Source: Paucidesulfovibrio sp050251775
GTDB taxonomy: Bacteria; Desulfobacterota; Desulfovibrionia; Desulfovibrionales; Desulfovibrionaceae
Direction of reading: 5' to 3'
NCBI GenBank assembly: GCA_050251775.1
Contig: JBFWMD010000002.1
Location: forward strand, 1-64,000
DNA: 64,000 bases
In this document: piece after piece, positions 31,812 to 41,904 of the stretch
Layout: each line of letters opens with the position of its first letter
How positions within the stretch are numbered: the stretch's first letter is position 1
The notes under the pieces: generated by a model
The model's input: the letters and a program-made list of their open reading frames with translations, nothing else
What the model was told of the DNA's origin: nothing
Databases searched by the model: none
Program-made: the position numbers and the translations under genes

Positions 31812-34006
31812 TTCAGGCTCACTCCCAGGTTGGTTCCCATGGCCGGATAGCCCCAGGATTCCTCGTAATCGGTATTGGTCAGGTTGTCGCCGTAGAGCTC
31901 CAGGGTGGAATGCTCGTCCAGGGTGTAGCGCAGGCTCGCGCCCAGCGTGCTGTACGCGCCGAGCGTGCCCTTTTGCAGTGTGCTCGTGCTGATGGTGTAG
32001 TCGCGCGAGCCGGTGTAGTTCAGTGTGGTGTCGAGCACGAGATCGTTCCGAATGTCCCAGGTCAGGCCCAGGTTCGCCTTGATGCTTGGAATGTAGTCGA
32101 GAGATTCCAGAATGTTGTCCGGGTCTGCGGGATCGTCGCTCTTTTTCGTCTTCTGCCAGGTGGCGGCAAGCTGGAGCGCCAGTTCATCCAGCAGGGGCCA
32201 GCGTGAGGTGAACGTCGCTCCGTAAATGGTCGCGTCCGCGTTGTACGCGGCCCAGGAACTGCTCGCGCCGTTGGGTACGGACTTGTGCAGGATGTAGTCG
32301 TCGATGCTGTAGTAGAAGCCCGCGATTTGGGCGAACCCAGAATTTTCGAAGCGGTAGCGGTAGACCAGGTCCACGCCGCGCTCCAGTTCCGGTTTCAGAT
32401 ACATGCCCGTGAGATAGGAGACGTTGCCAGCGGAGCTTGCGGGCGCGGCCTGCGAGTTCCAGTAGAGCTCCGGCAGGGTGGGGGTGCGGTAGTTCTCGTA
32501 GAGTGCCAGGGACACGGTCTGCATTTCAGCAAGATCGTAGGTCAGCGTGACCTTGGGCGAGATGTGGGTATGGTGCAGATCGTCCTCCAGTCCCTGAGGC
32601 TTGTACTCGAAGCTGTCGAAGCGCACGCCGAAATCCAGGAGCAGATCGTCCGTGACCGCATACTTGTCGCCCAGAAATGCGCCTGTCACATAGGCATTGG
32701 GGCTGCCCTCCGAGGAAGCCATCACACCGGTCATGGCGTTGGAGGGGTGTTTGTTGTAGTTCGTATCCACGTATTTGACCTTGATGCCTCCGGATTGGAG
32801 CAGCTTGTACTCCACGCCCGCGAGCAGGGAATGGTCCCCGATGTCCCAGCCGCCCTTGAGTTTTGCGCCGTAGCTCTTGTCCACGGTCACATCGCGGTCA
32901 AGCACGAGGTCGCCGTCATTGGTCAGGGCCGCGACAAAACCCCACGCGGGGAGCTGCGACCGGGCCGCCACATCCGCGTAGTTCTTTTCCCGGCGGGTCT
33001 CATGGTTCTTGAAGCCCATGAGTTCCAGATAGGCATCCTCTCCCAGCGGCTGGTGGTAGGTCAGGTCCATGAGCTGCCGGGTTTTGACCCAGTGCGCGCC
33101 GTCGCCGATGACGTTCATGGACGGAGTGGGCGCGCCGCCCGCGAAATACTCGCCGCTGGCCACGGGGTAGGCGTCGTCCAGGGCGGTGTCGAAGCCGGCC
33201 AGGGAGGGATCAGTGTCGCTGCGGGGTTCGCCGTCCGCGCGGTTGGAGCGGATCAGGCCCCGGTCGGAAACGCTGTAGTCGTATCCCGCCACAAACTGGC
33301 CCTTCCAGGCAGTGTCCATGTAGACCTTGGGCGCGACATGGAAGGACTCATAGTCGTTGTTGCGCAGAAAGGCCTCGGCCTGCTGGTGGCTGACACCCAG
33401 GCTCACGCCGAGCATGCCGAACTGTTGCGCGTAGCTGCCCCGGAGGTTGTGGAAATCGTGCAGGTGGCTCCAGCCGCCCGTGGTCCCGTAGAGGGTCACC
33501 CGCGCCTCCTCGGTGGGCCGCGCGGTATAGGCGTTGATCACGCCGCCCAGGGCGTTGTTGCCGTACTCGATGGAGCTGCCGCCTTTGACGATCTCGATGC
33601 GCTCGATGTTGTCCATGGGGATCGTGTTGAAATCGATGTAGTTGCCGCCCACGTTGCCTGTGGAGCTGACGCTTCGCCCGTCCAGGTTGAGCATGATGCG
33701 CTTGCTCTCAAAGCCGCGAATGGAAATCACGTCGCCGCTGTCGCCGAAGTTGGACTTGCGTTTATAGGAGATGTCCGTGTCATTGGAGAGAAAGTCGGCG
33801 ATGTTGTTGCTCCTGCTCTTCTCCTCGACGCGCAGGCTCGACTGGTTCAGGTTTTCCTCGTCGGCGGTCCCGGTGACCACGACCGGGTCCAGATAGATCA
33901 CATCCTGCATCAGGCTGTTTTTCTCCGCGGCGGCGGCAGGCGTTGCCCCGAGGGGCAGACAGCAAATGGTGAACAGGCAGGCTGCGACAAGCAGGTAATG
34001 TGACAC
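31799..34006 (-). CDS. TonB-dependent outer-membrane receptor
   Basis: A 735-residue protein from a GTG start with GGAGGG just upstream. It has a signal peptide (LLVAACLFTICCLPLG, AAAA cleavage region), a TonB-box-like segment near DPVVVTGTAD, a plug domain (RVEEKSRSNNIADFLS, ISIRGFESKRIMLNLDGR, RIEIVKGGSSIEYGNNALGG) and a long beta-barrel. It imports a metal chelate across the outer membrane using TonB energy, possibly from the ExbB/ExbD/TonB genes at 60517-64000. It is the first gene of the operon with methyltransferase and binding protein. Confidence 0.95.
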   Translation of the reverse strand: MSHYLLVAACLFTICCLPLGATPAAAAEKNSLMQDVIYLDPVVVTGTADEENLNQSSLRVEEKSRSNNIADFLSNDTDISYKRKSNFGDSGDVISIRGFESKRIMLNLDGRSVSSTGNVGGNYIDFNTIPMDNIERIEIVKGGSSIEYGNNALGGVINAYTARPTEEARVTLYGTTGGWSHLHDFHNLRGSYAQQFGMLGVSLGVSHQQAEAFLRNNDYESFHVAPKVYMDTAWKGQFVAGYDYSVSDRGLIRSNRADGEPRSDTDPSLAGFDTALDDAYPVASGEYFAGGAPTPSMNVIGDGAHWVKTRQLMDLTYHQPLGEDAYLELMGFKNHETRREKNYADVAARSQLPAWGFVAALTNDGDLVLDRDVTVDKSYGAKLKGGWDIGDHSLLAGVEYKLLQSGGIKVKYVDTNYNKHPSNAMTGVMASSEGSPNAYVTGAFLGDKYAVTDDLLLDFGVRFDSFEYKPQGLEDDLHHTHISPKVTLTYDLAEMQTVSLALYENYRTPTLPELYWNSQAAPASSAGNVSYLTGMYLKPELERGVDLVYRYRFENSGFAQIAGFYYSIDDYILHKSVPNGASSSWAAYNADATIYGATFTSRWPLLDELALQLAATWQKTKKSDDPADPDNILESLDYIPSIKANLGLTWDIRNDLVLDTTLNYTGSRDYTISTSTLQKGTLGAYSTLGASLRYTLDEHSTLELYGDNLTNTDYEESWGYPAMGTNLGVSLKWKM

Positions 34007-34358
34007 TTCCCTCCCTCCATTCGGATTTCGTGGATACCGGGGCATCCGAGTCAAAAATTTTCAACGCCCATCATTCAACGATTCCCCCGAACGGACGACA
34101 CCCTCACTGCTCGACGCATATCCGTTCCCCAATCCGAACGCCCAGGGGCAAGCGTTTGATCATACGTTCAGCATAATAATACTTGATTCGTGCTACGCAA
34201 AGGTTATTATTTAAAAATTTGGTATTTGTCAATGTTACCTTTTGATCTTTCTTACTGTTCGTGATAGCTGAAAACGGTCGCGGGGCAGGACAGGGTCGCA
34301 AACTCCCGGTGAGCGCGAAATTGCGGCAACGCCGCCCCTTTTCGGAGAAAGCAGGTTG
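34007..34358. promoter_or_regulatory. Divergent promoter region of the metal-uptake locus
   Basis: This region has no supported gene. It is strikingly AT-rich at 34165-34260 against the GC-rich surroundings. A dyad AATAATA (34175-34181) / TATTATT (34205-34211) could be a metal-regulator site, but no match to a full Fur or NikR box was seen. A short GCGGC-AAC-GCCGC hairpin (34323-34335) followed by CCCCTTTT lies just before the permease gene and might attenuate its transcription. Confidence 0.45.
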
Positions 34359-35366
34359 ATGTCAAAAAAACTTCTTTTCATCCTCGCGCTCGTGGCCGCC
34401 ATGGCCTGCCTTGCCGCCGTAGCCTTGCGCTTCGGCGCGACGCTCTGTCCGCTGCCGGACCTGGGCCGCGCCTTGTTCCGCGACGGAACCAACCAGAATC
34501 TCGAATATTTCGTCTGGAATCTGCGCATGCCCAAAATCGTGGCGGCCCTGGCCGTGGGCAGCGCCCTGGCCGTGAACGGCGCTGTGCTCCAGACCGTGCT
34601 CAAAAACCCCCTGGCCTCGTCCTTCACCCTGGGGCAGTCCCACGGCGCGGCTTTTGGCGCTTGCTACGCCATGATCGCGCTGGCCTCCACCTCCTTCAAC
34701 ACGAGCATCAGCATGGTGGCCCTGGGAGCTTTTGCCGGTTCGCTATGCTCCTCGGCCTGCATCCTGGTGCTGGCCTCGGTGCGGGGCATGACCTCCTACG
34801 GCCTGATCCTCGCGGGAGTGGCCATTTCCACGTTCTTCGCGGCGGCCACCATGTCCCTGCAATACTTCGCCACGGACAGCCAGGTCGCGGCCACGCTCTT
34901 CTGGACCTTCGGCGATCTGAGCAAGGGCGCCTGGACCGAGGCCTGGATCACGGCGGCGACCTCGGCCGCAGGCATCGCGGCCTCGCTGCGCCTCAGTTGG
35001 GACTACGACGCCCTGCAATGGGGCGACGACCACGCGGCCAGTCTGGGCGTGGCCGTGCGCCGGGTCCGTGTGCTCTCGGTGCTCATCGCCTCCCTGCTGG
35101 TGGCCGTGGCCACGGCGTTTTACGGCGTCATCGGTTTCGTGGGGCTCATCGCGCCCCACATGGTCCGGCTGCTCTTCCGCCACTGCGGCCACGCCTTCCT
35201 GATCACGGCCTCGGCGCTCTTTGGCGCGGCCTTTCTCCTGGGCGCGGACCTGCTGGCCCAGTCCCTGCTCTATCCGGTGCTCCTGCCCATCGGCATCCTT
35301 TGCTCCTTCACCGGAGTGCCCATCTTCCTCTTCCTGCTGCTGCGGAGGTCCATGCAACATGCTTAG
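34359..35366 (+). CDS. FecCD-family ABC permease for iron- or metal-complex import
   Basis: A 335-residue membrane protein with about ten hydrophobic segments. Family motifs include RMPKIVAALAVGSALAVNGAVLQ near the N terminus and FYGVIGFVGLIAPHMVRLL towards the C terminus, typical of BtuC/FecCD permeases. Start MSKKLL is an ATG with GGAG about 10 nt upstream; a TTG directly before it is a possible alternative. It overlaps the ATPase gene by 8 nt. The partner binding protein is divergently encoded. Confidence 0.95.
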   Translation: MSKKLLFILALVAAMACLAAVALRFGATLCPLPDLGRALFRDGTNQNLEYFVWNLRMPKIVAALAVGSALAVNGAVLQTVLKNPLASSFTLGQSHGAAFGACYAMIALASTSFNTSISMVALGAFAGSLCSSACILVLASVRGMTSYGLILAGVAISTFFAAATMSLQYFATDSQVAATLFWTFGDLSKGAWTEAWITAATSAAGIAASLRLSWDYDALQWGDDHAASLGVAVRRVRVLSVLIASLLVAVATAFYGVIGFVGLIAPHMVRLLFRHCGHAFLITASALFGAAFLLGADLLAQSLLYPVLLPIGILCSFTGVPIFLFLLLRRSMQHA

Positions 35367-36105
35367 CGTGTCCCGACTCGGCGTGACCATCAAACGCAAG
35401 ACCATCATCCACGATGTCAGCTTCCGGGTGGGAGATGGCCGCGTCTGCGCGCTCATCGGCCCCAACGGCGCGGGCAAGAGCACCCTGGTCAAGGCGGTTT
35501 CCGGTATCCTGCCCCCCACATCGGGTTCGGTCCGGATCAACGGCGCTCCCCTGGAAATCACAAACCGCCGGGCACTGGCGCGCAGTCTGGCCTACCTGCC
35601 GCAGAACACCACCCCGGTTCCGTGCAGCGTGTTCGACGCCGTGCTCCTGGGCCGCAAGCCCTACGTCCAGTGGCGACCAGCCGCCGAGGACCGCCGCCTG
35701 GCCAGGGACGTGCTGGAGGAGATGCGGCTTTTGGATCTGACAAACGCCTGCGTGACCAGGGTCAGCGGCGGAGAATTCCAAAAGATCCTCATCGCCCGCA
35801 CCCTGGTCCAGGGCTCCCAGGTGCTCATCCTGGATGAGCCCATCAACCATCTGGACATCCGCAACCAGATCGAGATCATGGAACTGATCGCGACCCTGAC
35901 CCGCGCCCGGGGCCTGTCCACAATTATCGTGCTCCATGATCTCAATCTCGCCCTGCGCTATGCGGACAGCGTGCTGCTCATCCGCGAGGGCCGGATGCTG
36001 TTTCGCGGCTCCAGCCGGGACGTTTCCCCCCAGGATCTCTCCAAGGCCTACGACATCCCCATCTCGATCCGGGAAGTGGAACAAACCCGGCACGTGTTGT
36101 ACTAG
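35359..36105 (+). CDS. ABC ATPase for iron- or metal-complex import
   Basis: A 248-residue ATPase of the FecE/BtuD type. It has Walker A (LIGPNGAGKSTLVKA), the ABC signature (VSGGEFQKILIAR; SGGEFQ variant), Walker B (QVLILDEPINHLDI) and the switch His in IIVLHDLNLAL. The ATG lies 8 nt inside the end of the permease gene. It ends 15 nt before a strong palindromic terminator. Confidence 0.96.
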   Translation: MLSVSRLGVTIKRKTIIHDVSFRVGDGRVCALIGPNGAGKSTLVKAVSGILPPTSGSVRINGAPLEITNRRALARSLAYLPQNTTPVPCSVFDAVLLGRKPYVQWRPAAEDRRLARDVLEEMRLLDLTNACVTRVSGGEFQKILIARTLVQGSQVLILDEPINHLDIRNQIEIMELIATLTRARGLSTIIVLHDLNLALRYADSVLLIREGRMLFRGSSRDVSPQDLSKAYDIPISIREVEQTRHVLY

Positions 36106-36120
36106 CCGCCCGACGCAAAA

Positions 36121-36150
36121 CCGCCCCGCACGGCATGCCGTGCGGGGCGG
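36121..36150. terminator. Perfect palindromic terminator
   Basis: A 14-bp perfect stem (36121-36134 with 36137-36150) closes on a 2-nt AT centre. On the minus strand it is followed by TTTTGCG, fitting termination of the hybrid-kinase transcript; on the plus strand there is no T-run. It sits between convergent genes. Confidence 0.85.
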
Positions 36151-36229
36151 TCAAGGGAAGAGACAGGAAAGAGGCGGGGAAAGATACGCTTGGCCGGGGT
36201 TTTGGGCAGGAAAGGCGAAACCGCGCTGC

Positions 36230-39200
36230 TCAGACTTGCCGCGCACGGTCCCGAAGGTCCAGAGCCGCCCACAATTCCGAGGCGATGCGCCGGGCCTCAC
36301 GGAAATCGAACCGCCGCAAAGCGGTCTCCAGCGCGGCCACGGCAGCCGGGTCAAGCTCACCCAGAGGCGCGGCCAGCTTCGCCAGAACAGCCAGAGCCTG
36401 GGCATCGTGCGTCAAAAGCAGCTTCAGAAAGGACTCCAGCTCGGCCACACTCACGGCGGTCTGAACGGGCGGCCTTTTATGCACCGCCTCTTCCGCGCCG
36501 GGCATCTCGCGCAGAACCTCCTTGATACGCCGGACCAGCATCTCCAGAGAGCGTTCGCACCGCTCCAGGAGCGCGCCGCAGTCCGCTTCCGGAGCATGCA
36601 TGCGGCTCTCCAGTCTGCGCGCATCCTCGTAAAGACGCATGCCGCCGATGTTTCCGGCCACTCCGATGAGGGTGTGGACAAGGCGGGCCGCTCCGGAAGC
36701 GTCCCCGGTCGCCAGGGCCTTGCGGATCGCCTCCCCGGTCCCGTTGAAATCCCGTACGAAATCTGACAACAGTCGTTGAAAGAGCCTTTCGTTATTGCTG
36801 ACCCGGGACAGGCCGAGACCGATGTCCAGAATTTCCGGGCCGCCCGCCCCTTGCTCACAGACATCGCGGGGCTTGCCGCAATCCTTCTGGTCCGTGGGAT
36901 TCCCCTCTGCGGCAACCATCCAGCGCCGCAGGGCGGCATAGAGTTCCTCTGACACGATGGGTTTGCCGACATGATCGTCCATACCGGCGGCCAGACTCTC
37001 CTGGCGGTCCTGTTCCAGGGCGTGGGCGGTCATGGCGATGACCGGCAGACCGGAGAGTCCGGGGTCGGCGCGGATGCGCCGGACGGCTTCCAGCCCGTCC
37101 ATCACGGGCATCTGGACATCCATGAGCACGGCCGCGTAGCGTTTTTCCTGCAACAGCTCAAGCGCCTGTTGCCCATCGCAGGCAATGTCCACCGCAAGGC
37201 CCACGCCCTCCAGCAGTTCCCGCGCCACCTGCTGGTTGATCTCGTTGTCCTCCACCAGCAGCACCGATTCACCCCGCAAGGTCTCGGGGAGCGCTTCGGA
37301 CTCGTCGCTGGTCCGCGCACGGTCCGATTTGGAAATGCCGTCAAATCCGAGGGCCGCCACAATGGCGTCGAAAAGCAGGGAACGGTTCACGGGCTTGAGC
37401 AGATAGCCGTCCAGCCCCACCTGTTTCGCATTGCGGCGGATCCCTTCCTGCCCGTAGGCCGTGATCATCAGGATCACGGGCCGGGACGTGAGCCGCATGG
37501 CCCGGATCCGCCGGACGCACTCCGTGCCGTTCATGCCCGGCATCTTCCAGTCGAGCAGCACGATGCGGAAATCCGTTTCGCTTTTCCTGAGAAGACCCAG
37601 CGCCTCCTCGCAGCCGCTTGTGGCCGTGACGCTGAACCGCAGGGACAGCAGCATGTCGCGGAGAATCTGACGCGAGGTGGGATTGTCGTCCACCACCAGC
37701 ACGGGCATGCCCACCAGGCCCACGGCTTCGGCCCGACGGTGGGAGGTGTTCTCGCCCGAGAGCGGAAATTCCAGACTGAAATGGAATTCGCTGCCGACTC
37801 CCGGCGTACTGTCCACCCCCAGTCGGCCGCCCATGAGTTCCACCAGCCTGCGGCAGATGCTCAGGCCCAGCCCTGTGCCGCCGTAGCGCCGGGAAATGGA
37901 TTCGTCGGCCTGGGAAAAAGGCGTGAACAGGTTCTCCGCCTGCTCTTCCGTCAGCCCGATGCCCGTGTCCCGCACGCCAAAGCGCAGCCGCGCGTTTTTT
38001 TCCCCGGCGGTTTCCAGACGCACCTCCAGCAGTACCTCGCCGGATTCCGTGAACTTCACGGCATTGCTCACAAGGTTGAGGAGCACCTGTCCCAGGCGCA
38101 ACGGGTCGCCCACAAGCCCAGTGGGCACGTCGCTGCTCACGGATAGCAAAAAGTCGAGCTGTTTTTCCGCCGCTCCCAGACCCGTGATGCCCACCACGTC
38201 CCCGAGCACGGTCTCCAGGTCAAAGGCGGTTTTCTCGATGCCGAGCATTCCGGCCTCGATCTTGGAATAGTCGAGAATGTCGTTGATCACGCGAAGCAGC
38301 ACCTCCGCAGAGGCTCTGATCTTGTTGAGATAGTCCTCCTGCCGGGGGGTCAGCTCGGTCTTCAGCGCCAAATGGCACATGCCGATGACCGCGTTGAGCG
38401 GCGTACGGATCTCGTGGCTCATGCGGGCCAGAAACTCGCTCTTGGTCCTGTTGGCGGCCTCGGCGATCTCGGTCAGCCGGGTCGATTCCGCAAGGGAGCC
38501 GCAAAGCCGCGTGTTGGATTCCCGCAGCTGTTCGCCCTGACGGCGAAACGAATCGAGCATCCGGGTCAACTGCCCCAGTGTTGGCCGGAAAACAAAAAGA
38601 TATTCCAAGAAAAGCACGAACAGGCCGCACCCCAGGACCACCAGCTCCATGCGCTGCAGAACCCGGACGTGGGCCGAGGCCTCCTCGTCGAAACGAAAGG
38701 TGATCTTGTCCATCAGGAACAAGTAGTGTTGCTCGTCCGCGAGCATGGATTCCGTCGTCTCCCGCAAAAGCTCGGGCGTAAAGGCCCGCTCCTCGGCCGC
38801 CTGGAGCAGTGTGCGAACCGAGGCGGCCATGCGCTCGTGAAACGGGGTGATCTGCTCAAAAAAGACGTTGATCATCTCGGAATGCTCCGGCACGGGCAGC
38901 CCCAGACGCTGGTCGCCCCGCTGGAGGCCCGCCTGCGCCTCAGTCCAGTCCGCAAGGGCCTGGCGCATCTCCTCCATGTACCGCTCCCTTTCCCGGTCGC
39001 CCCCGACATGGCCCAGGGCCAGGACGCACTTGGTCAGCCGCTGGCTGAGCATGCGTTGCCGCCCGGAAAGGTTGATGATCCGCGCGTCGCTGTTTTCCGT
39101 GCGAATGGCGTCCTGCAGGAGCAGGGAGGAGATGACGAGCATCAGAGCCACAAAGGCCAGTGCCGTGGCGTAGATCCATTTGACCCGGTGGATGTTTTTC

Positions 39201-39241
39201 TCGGTAATCATCTGCATGTGAGCCTGTTCATCCCTCTCCAT
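36230..39241 (-). CDS. Hybrid histidine kinase with PilJ-type sensor, two receivers and HPt
   Basis: A 1003-residue membrane kinase. Two membrane segments flank a periplasmic sensor carrying the PilJ/NarX-type motif NLSGRQRMLSQRLTK. Then come HisKA (MSHEIRTPLNAVIG), HATPase (NAVKF, DTGIGL, GTGLGLSI), two receivers (phospho-Asp in VLLDWKMPGMNG and VLMDVQMPVMDG) and an HPt domain (HTLIGVAGNIGG). The first receiver begins with VLVVDDN and the second with VLLVEDNEINQQ. The start may be the ATG at 39241 or one of two others within 30 bases. The output regulator is not identified. It stands alone between convergent terminators. Confidence 0.93.
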   Translation of the reverse strand: MERDEQAHMQMITEKNIHRVKWIYATALAFVALMLVISSLLLQDAIRTENSDARIINLSGRQRMLSQRLTKCVLALGHVGGDRERERYMEEMRQALADWTEAQAGLQRGDQRLGLPVPEHSEMINVFFEQITPFHERMAASVRTLLQAAEERAFTPELLRETTESMLADEQHYLFLMDKITFRFDEEASAHVRVLQRMELVVLGCGLFVLFLEYLFVFRPTLGQLTRMLDSFRRQGEQLRESNTRLCGSLAESTRLTEIAEAANRTKSEFLARMSHEIRTPLNAVIGMCHLALKTELTPRQEDYLNKIRASAEVLLRVINDILDYSKIEAGMLGIEKTAFDLETVLGDVVGITGLGAAEKQLDFLLSVSSDVPTGLVGDPLRLGQVLLNLVSNAVKFTESGEVLLEVRLETAGEKNARLRFGVRDTGIGLTEEQAENLFTPFSQADESISRRYGGTGLGLSICRRLVELMGGRLGVDSTPGVGSEFHFSLEFPLSGENTSHRRAEAVGLVGMPVLVVDDNPTSRQILRDMLLSLRFSVTATSGCEEALGLLRKSETDFRIVLLDWKMPGMNGTECVRRIRAMRLTSRPVILMITAYGQEGIRRNAKQVGLDGYLLKPVNRSLLFDAIVAALGFDGISKSDRARTSDESEALPETLRGESVLLVEDNEINQQVARELLEGVGLAVDIACDGQQALELLQEKRYAAVLMDVQMPVMDGLEAVRRIRADPGLSGLPVIAMTAHALEQDRQESLAAGMDDHVGKPIVSEELYAALRRWMVAAEGNPTDQKDCGKPRDVCEQGAGGPEILDIGLGLSRVSNNERLFQRLLSDFVRDFNGTGEAIRKALATGDASGAARLVHTLIGVAGNIGGMRLYEDARRLESRMHAPEADCGALLERCERSLEMLVRRIKEVLREMPGAEEAVHKRPPVQTAVSVAELESFLKLLLTHDAQALAVLAKLAAPLGELDPAAVAALETALRRFDFREARRIASELWAALDLRDRARQV

Positions 39242-39603
39242 CCCTTGATTGATGCTCTTGAAAACGAACCGGTGTTCTCCGGGATTTCGCTATCCGCCCG
39301 GACCCCGGCCGGACCGGATCAAACGCAGCTCAGGCCCGGTCCACTCAGTCCCGGTACGGAGAGAACAAGACAATCCTCGCACTATCGCGATTCTTAGCAC
39401 ACCGAATACGCCTTCGCCAACAGGCGATTGCACATCCGCATCCGGGAGCACTCTTCCGGCTGAAATGCGGGAACCGGGACGCGTTCCCCCACCCTCGTAA
39501 AAAAAGACCTGCGGAGGAACCAAAATCCCCCGCAGGTCCGGAAAACGCGGTCTATCGGGAACGGAAGTCCGCGCGGCGCAACCGGATGGTTCTCGCTTCC
39601 AGC
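39242..39603. other. Intergenic region between chemoreceptor and hybrid kinase
   Basis: Besides the terminator at 39499-39538, I see no gene. The part near 39242-39450 would hold the promoter of the hybrid kinase on the minus strand. Confidence 0.5.
39499..39538 (-). terminator. Intrinsic terminator of the dCache chemoreceptor
   Basis: On the minus strand GACCTGCGG (39538-39530) pairs with CCGCAGGTC (39514-39506) across a 15-nt loop and is followed by seven T residues (39505-39499), a textbook rho-independent signal. Confidence 0.92.
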
Positions 39604-41904
39604 CTAGTAGCGCCGCAGTTCTTCGCCGTTGCGCTCAACCTGTTCTTCGTCATCCTCCTGGTCCGAAGCGTCGCCTGGGGCAGGAAGCCCCATCGCAACG
39701 TTTCTGGCCACCATGGTGCGCTCCGCACCATGACCCCTCTTCAACTCAAAACGCCGCAACAGCCGCCGCAGTTCCGAGGCCTGATTTGACAGCGCCGTTG
39801 CGGCAGCTGCGCTTTCTTCCGCATTGGCGGTATTCTGCTGGGTGACCTGGTCGATCTGCCCCAAGCCGTCATCAATCTGCGCAATGCCTTCCGCCTGCTC
39901 AGCGCTGGCCTTGGCGATATCCGATATCAGGCTCGTGGCTTTGGAAATACCTGTGACGATTTCTTCCAGAGCAGCAGCTGTCTTGTCCGCAATATCAGCT
40001 CCATTGGCGGCCTTCTGAACAGATTCCTGGATCAGTTCGGACGTTTCGGAAGCCGCCTTGGCGCTTCTGGCAGCGAGATTACGCACTTCCTCAGCCACCA
40101 CCGCGAATCCTTTGCCATGCTGCCCGGCGCGCGCCGCCTCCACTGCGGCGTTCAATGCCAGCAGGTTCGTCTGGAATGCTATTTCGTCGATGACCTTGAT
40201 GATCTTCCCGATGGACTGGCCGGCCGTGTTGATCTCGCCCATGGCGCTGATCATTTCCTGCATCTGTCGGTTGCCGTTTTCCGCAGCCGCTCTCGCCGCG
40301 CCGGACATTTCGCTCGCAAGATTCGCGTTTTCCGCGTTGAGCTTTGTCTGCGAAAGCATCTGCGTCATGGAACTCGTGATTTCCTCCAGAGAGGCGGCGG
40401 ATTCCGTGGCCCCCTGCGACAGGGACTGGCTCGAATCGGATATTTCCGCGCTCCCCGAGGCGATCTGTTCCGCAGCGGAACGCACCTGCTCAAGGCTCTC
40501 ATTGAGGCTCCGGGACATCTCCTGAAGGGCGCCGCCGAGTTGATCCTTGTCCGAGGCCAGATCGACCTCCACGGCGAGATTGCCGTTGGCGATCTGCTCC
40601 GCCACGTTCGCGGAGCGTTGCAGGCTCTCGGCCATCTCATCCAGGGCGTTGCCGAGCTGCCCGACTTCATCCTGCGTGCGCAACTGGAGGCGCTCGGAAA
40701 ACACACCGTCCCGGATGATCCCCGCCAGTTCGGCCGCCCGGCGTATCGGCTTTGCAATGCCGCCTGCGGAGAACCACATGATGCAAACCGCGAGGATTCC
40801 GACTCCCAGACTGACCAGGATTTGCCAGAAGGCACTTTCCCGGCCCTGGGCATCCAACTCCCCGCTAAGCTGCTTGACCTCCTCCAGAACGACATCCGTA
40901 GGCGCATGGACAATGACGCCCCAGTATTTCCCGGTTCTGCCGACGGGAATGGCGGCGTAGGCAACGGCCATTCCGTTTGCGGCATCAATGCTCGCAGCGG
41001 ATTTGCCGGAAGTGATGATTTCCAGTTCGTGCTCCCATTCCTCGGCAGACAGCTCTTTCATGTGCCTGCCGATCAACTCCGGATGCTCGCTGCTGCCGAC
41101 GATCAATCCCAGGTCGCTGATTACCGTGACGTTTCCCTTGCCATCCATGAAATTCGCGTCAACGTCCTCACTCAGCTTCTGGACGAACGACAAATCGTAA
41201 TCCGCACCGGCCACACCGTAAAAGGTCCCGTCAACAATGATGGGTGCGGACATTGTCGCCAACCAGACGTTTCGGCCCTGAACGATGTAGGGTAAGGGGC
41301 CGAGGATACTCTCCACGCTCTTGGTCTTGGGTGTGATGTACCAGCCTCCCTTCGGCACACCGTTGGGGTGCTTTTCATCTGAGTCATACTCTACCAATGG
41401 TTGTACATCAATATTTCCATTTTTATCCCTGGTCCAATAGGGTGTAAATCTTCCCGTTATTGCATTACTGCCACTTTTACCTGTTCTGTAATTCTCATCC
41501 TCATTGTCAAACTTATCAGGCTCCCAGCAGGAATATGTTCCGTTGAACGTAGGGTTTTCCTTCAGAACATTTCGCAGTATCGCGTTGAGCCCTTCCCGGT
41601 TCAGCTGCACCGCAGAATTGCCATCCCTGTCACGCTGCTTAATCACGGCAAAGGTTTGAGCCATGGTGCGCGCAGCATCCATGGCAAACTCGAATTCGCT
41701 CTTCAAGGCAAAGGCCTGTTTCCCGGAGAGTGCTTCCAGTGTTTCAAGAGCACTTTGCGTCTGTAATTCAGCAAATCTATCCTGCGCATACTTCTGTGAC
41801 ATGGAAGTGTATATTTGCCCGAACAGGACAACTACGCATACAGCAAGAACCAAAAATATACCTGCGATACCAGCGATCTTCAATTGAATGGATTTAATCT
41901 TCAT
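39604..41904 (-). CDS. Methyl-accepting chemotaxis protein with dCache sensor
   Basis: A 766-residue chemoreceptor. It has a first membrane segment (about residues 7-29, IAGIAGIFLVLAVCVVVLF), a large periplasmic dCache domain (CWEPDKFDNEDENYR, WYITPKTKS, GVAGADYDLSFVQKL), a second membrane segment (ILVSLGVGILAVCIMWF), HAMP, and the cytoplasmic signalling hairpin with tip IDEIAFQTNLLALNAAVEAA. Start MKIKSIQLK is preceded by GAGGG. The sensor part is less GC-rich than the signalling part, hinting at a swapped sensor domain. No CheR-binding pentapeptide is seen at the C terminus. Confidence 0.95.
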   Translation of the reverse strand: MKIKSIQLKIAGIAGIFLVLAVCVVVLFGQIYTSMSQKYAQDRFAELQTQSALETLEALSGKQAFALKSEFEFAMDAARTMAQTFAVIKQRDRDGNSAVQLNREGLNAILRNVLKENPTFNGTYSCWEPDKFDNEDENYRTGKSGSNAITGRFTPYWTRDKNGNIDVQPLVEYDSDEKHPNGVPKGGWYITPKTKSVESILGPLPYIVQGRNVWLATMSAPIIVDGTFYGVAGADYDLSFVQKLSEDVDANFMDGKGNVTVISDLGLIVGSSEHPELIGRHMKELSAEEWEHELEIITSGKSAASIDAANGMAVAYAAIPVGRTGKYWGVIVHAPTDVVLEEVKQLSGELDAQGRESAFWQILVSLGVGILAVCIMWFSAGGIAKPIRRAAELAGIIRDGVFSERLQLRTQDEVGQLGNALDEMAESLQRSANVAEQIANGNLAVEVDLASDKDQLGGALQEMSRSLNESLEQVRSAAEQIASGSAEISDSSQSLSQGATESAASLEEITSSMTQMLSQTKLNAENANLASEMSGAARAAAENGNRQMQEMISAMGEINTAGQSIGKIIKVIDEIAFQTNLLALNAAVEAARAGQHGKGFAVVAEEVRNLAARSAKAASETSELIQESVQKAANGADIADKTAAALEEIVTGISKATSLISDIAKASAEQAEGIAQIDDGLGQIDQVTQQNTANAEESAAAATALSNQASELRRLLRRFELKRGHGAERTMVARNVAMGLPAPGDASDQEDDEEQVERNGEELRRY

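Noticed and set aside
34160..34215. Fur or NikR operator
   Set aside because: Only an imperfect AT-rich dyad is present; no full 19-bp Fur box or GTATGA-N16-TCATAC site was found.
34230..34358. Cobalamin riboswitch before the metal-complex permease
   Set aside because: CCGGTG-like pieces occur, but the conserved B12 box and the paired core could not be laid out.
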